Below are positions 41,271-41,789 of a DNA stretch of 41,789 bases, one piece after another. The translations under genes and the position numbers were made by a program. Position 1 is the first letter of the stretch. Every line of letters begins with the position of its first letter. Source of the stretch: a bacterium (GTDB lineage: Bacteria > CG2-30-53-67); NCBI GenBank assembly GCA_919901565.1, contig CAKKPE010000064.1:1-41789 (forward strand). The letters are read 5' to 3'. The notes under the pieces are model-generated. The model saw only the letters and a list, made by a program, of their open reading frames with translations, was not told where the DNA came from and made no database searches.

Positions 41271-41789
41271 ATGCAAAGGGAATACTCACAACATATCTTA
41301 CTTACTGGTGCTGGTTTTACCAAGAATTTTGGCGGACTACTCGCTAAAGAGATGTGGTCGATAATATTTAATAAAATACAATCATATCCTCGACTTAAAA
41401 AAGTGCTTTTTGACAATCCTGATTATGAATCAATTTATTATGAAGTTATGACTGGTGATTATGACGATGAGGAGAGAAGTGCAATAGATGTTGCAATATT
41501 TGATGCCTATAGGATTCTTGAAGATATAGTCTGTGCCTGCAAATCTGGAAACGGTATCCCGAATATATATGGTGTTAACAAAATGATAGAGCGTTTCTGT
41601 GGCTCAAGAGATGAGTTAGGATTCTTTTTTACTCTTAATCAGGATCTTTTCGTAGAAAGACATTTTAACAGTACATTAAAAATGTTGATTCACCCCGGCG
41701 TACCCAGAATACCAGATGCACATAAAATCATTAATAGGCTCCCCATGGACAAGGAAGATTTTATTCTGGTTCCAACAAATGATCAATTG
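41271..41789 (+). CDS. SIR2-like NAD-binding domain protein (partial, runs off the window)
   Basis: The reading frame opens at ATG 41271 and stays open to the window end (173 codons seen). The N-terminus HILLTGAGFTKNFGGLLAKE (8-27) is the SIR2 nucleotide-binding GAGxS-type loop, with Thr where Ser is common. FFTLNQDLFVERHF around N123-Q124-D125 is the equivalent of the sirtuin catalytic N-x-D block. In defence systems (Thoeris, DSR, Avs, SIR2-HerA) such domains deplete NAD on infection. Base composition is markedly AT-rich compared with the rest of the window, which suggests horizontal transfer. Downstream domains are outside the window. Confidence 0.8.
   Translation, partial: MQREYSQHILLTGAGFTKNFGGLLAKEMWSIIFNKIQSYPRLKKVLFDNPDYESIYYEVMTGDYDDEERSAIDVAIFDAYRILEDIVCACKSGNGIPNIYGVNKMIERFCGSRDELGFFFTLNQDLFVERHFNSTLKMLIHPGVPRIPDAHKIINRLPMDKEDFILVPTNDQL

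Noticed and set aside
40690-41789. Thoeris (ThsA/ThsB) assignment for the SIR2-like pair
   Set aside because: The partner has a PD-(D/E)XK motif and no TIR domain, and the SIR2-like protein is incomplete.

Overview
The window looks like a chromosomal segment of an anaerobic, multiheme-cytochrome-rich Gram-negative bacterium, most like Desulfobacterota (former Deltaproteobacteria) or Nitrospirota. The clues are the c/b-type cytochrome cluster under sigma-54 control, the rpmE-DUF1385-prfA-prmC block, the HprK/PEPCK-like P-loop protein, and the dispersed intergenic repeats of a kind common in those lineages. Taxonomy is an inference, because no rRNA is present. No tRNA, rRNA or CRISPR array was seen.

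Left part (1-14200). A sigma-70 promoter drives a membrane GH17-GT2 fusion (NdvB-like beta-glucan synthase) and a sugar-nucleotide epimerase. Next comes an electron-transfer locus: a small membrane protein under its own sigma-54 promoter, then a second sigma-54 promoter with three related 18-bp upstream elements (one a perfect palindrome). It is followed by a heptaheme cytochrome c, a cytochrome b, a triheme cytochrome c, an NtrC-type response regulator and a protein that fuses a second heptaheme c module to a second cytochrome b. A membrane histidine kinase of the type that pairs with NtrC regulators lies just downstream on the opposite strand. Then an ECF sigma factor, its zinc-finger anti-sigma factor and a DUF3106 periplasmic protein form an ATGA-coupled operon.

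Middle (14500-21850). This is a housekeeping block: rpmE, DUF1385, prfA (RF1), prmC (the RF1 methyltransferase, with NLPY in place of NPPY), a DUF2232 membrane protein and an HprK/PEPCK-like P-loop protein. It is interspersed with a MITE-like element and inverted copies of a palindromic repeat.

Defence island (21912-33640). Two AbiE-type toxin-antitoxin modules flank two adjacent large STAND/NACHT NTPase genes. The first NACHT protein is metallophosphoesterase-NACHT-HEAT-FGE/C-type-lectin-like. The second is NACHT-HEAT-PD-(D/E)XK nuclease. The two NACHT genes are 44 bp apart on the same strand and look like one operon; they are the best candidate here for an undescribed anti-phage system. Each AbiE module carries a pair of palindromic operators. 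The right-hand AbiEii toxin is frameshifted at an A5 run just before a conserved motif.

Right part (33680-41789). priA is followed by a tiny, ATGA-coupled ribbon-helix-helix gene broken by two further homopolymer indels. Then come a MerR-MinD (FlhG-like) ATPase, an ExeA-like AAA ATPase and a small basic protein, followed by an AAA_14/DUF4143 ATPase on the minus strand. The end is a low-GC pair: a PD-(D/E)XK endonuclease-like gene and a SIR2-like gene that runs off the window, probably the start of a second defence locus.
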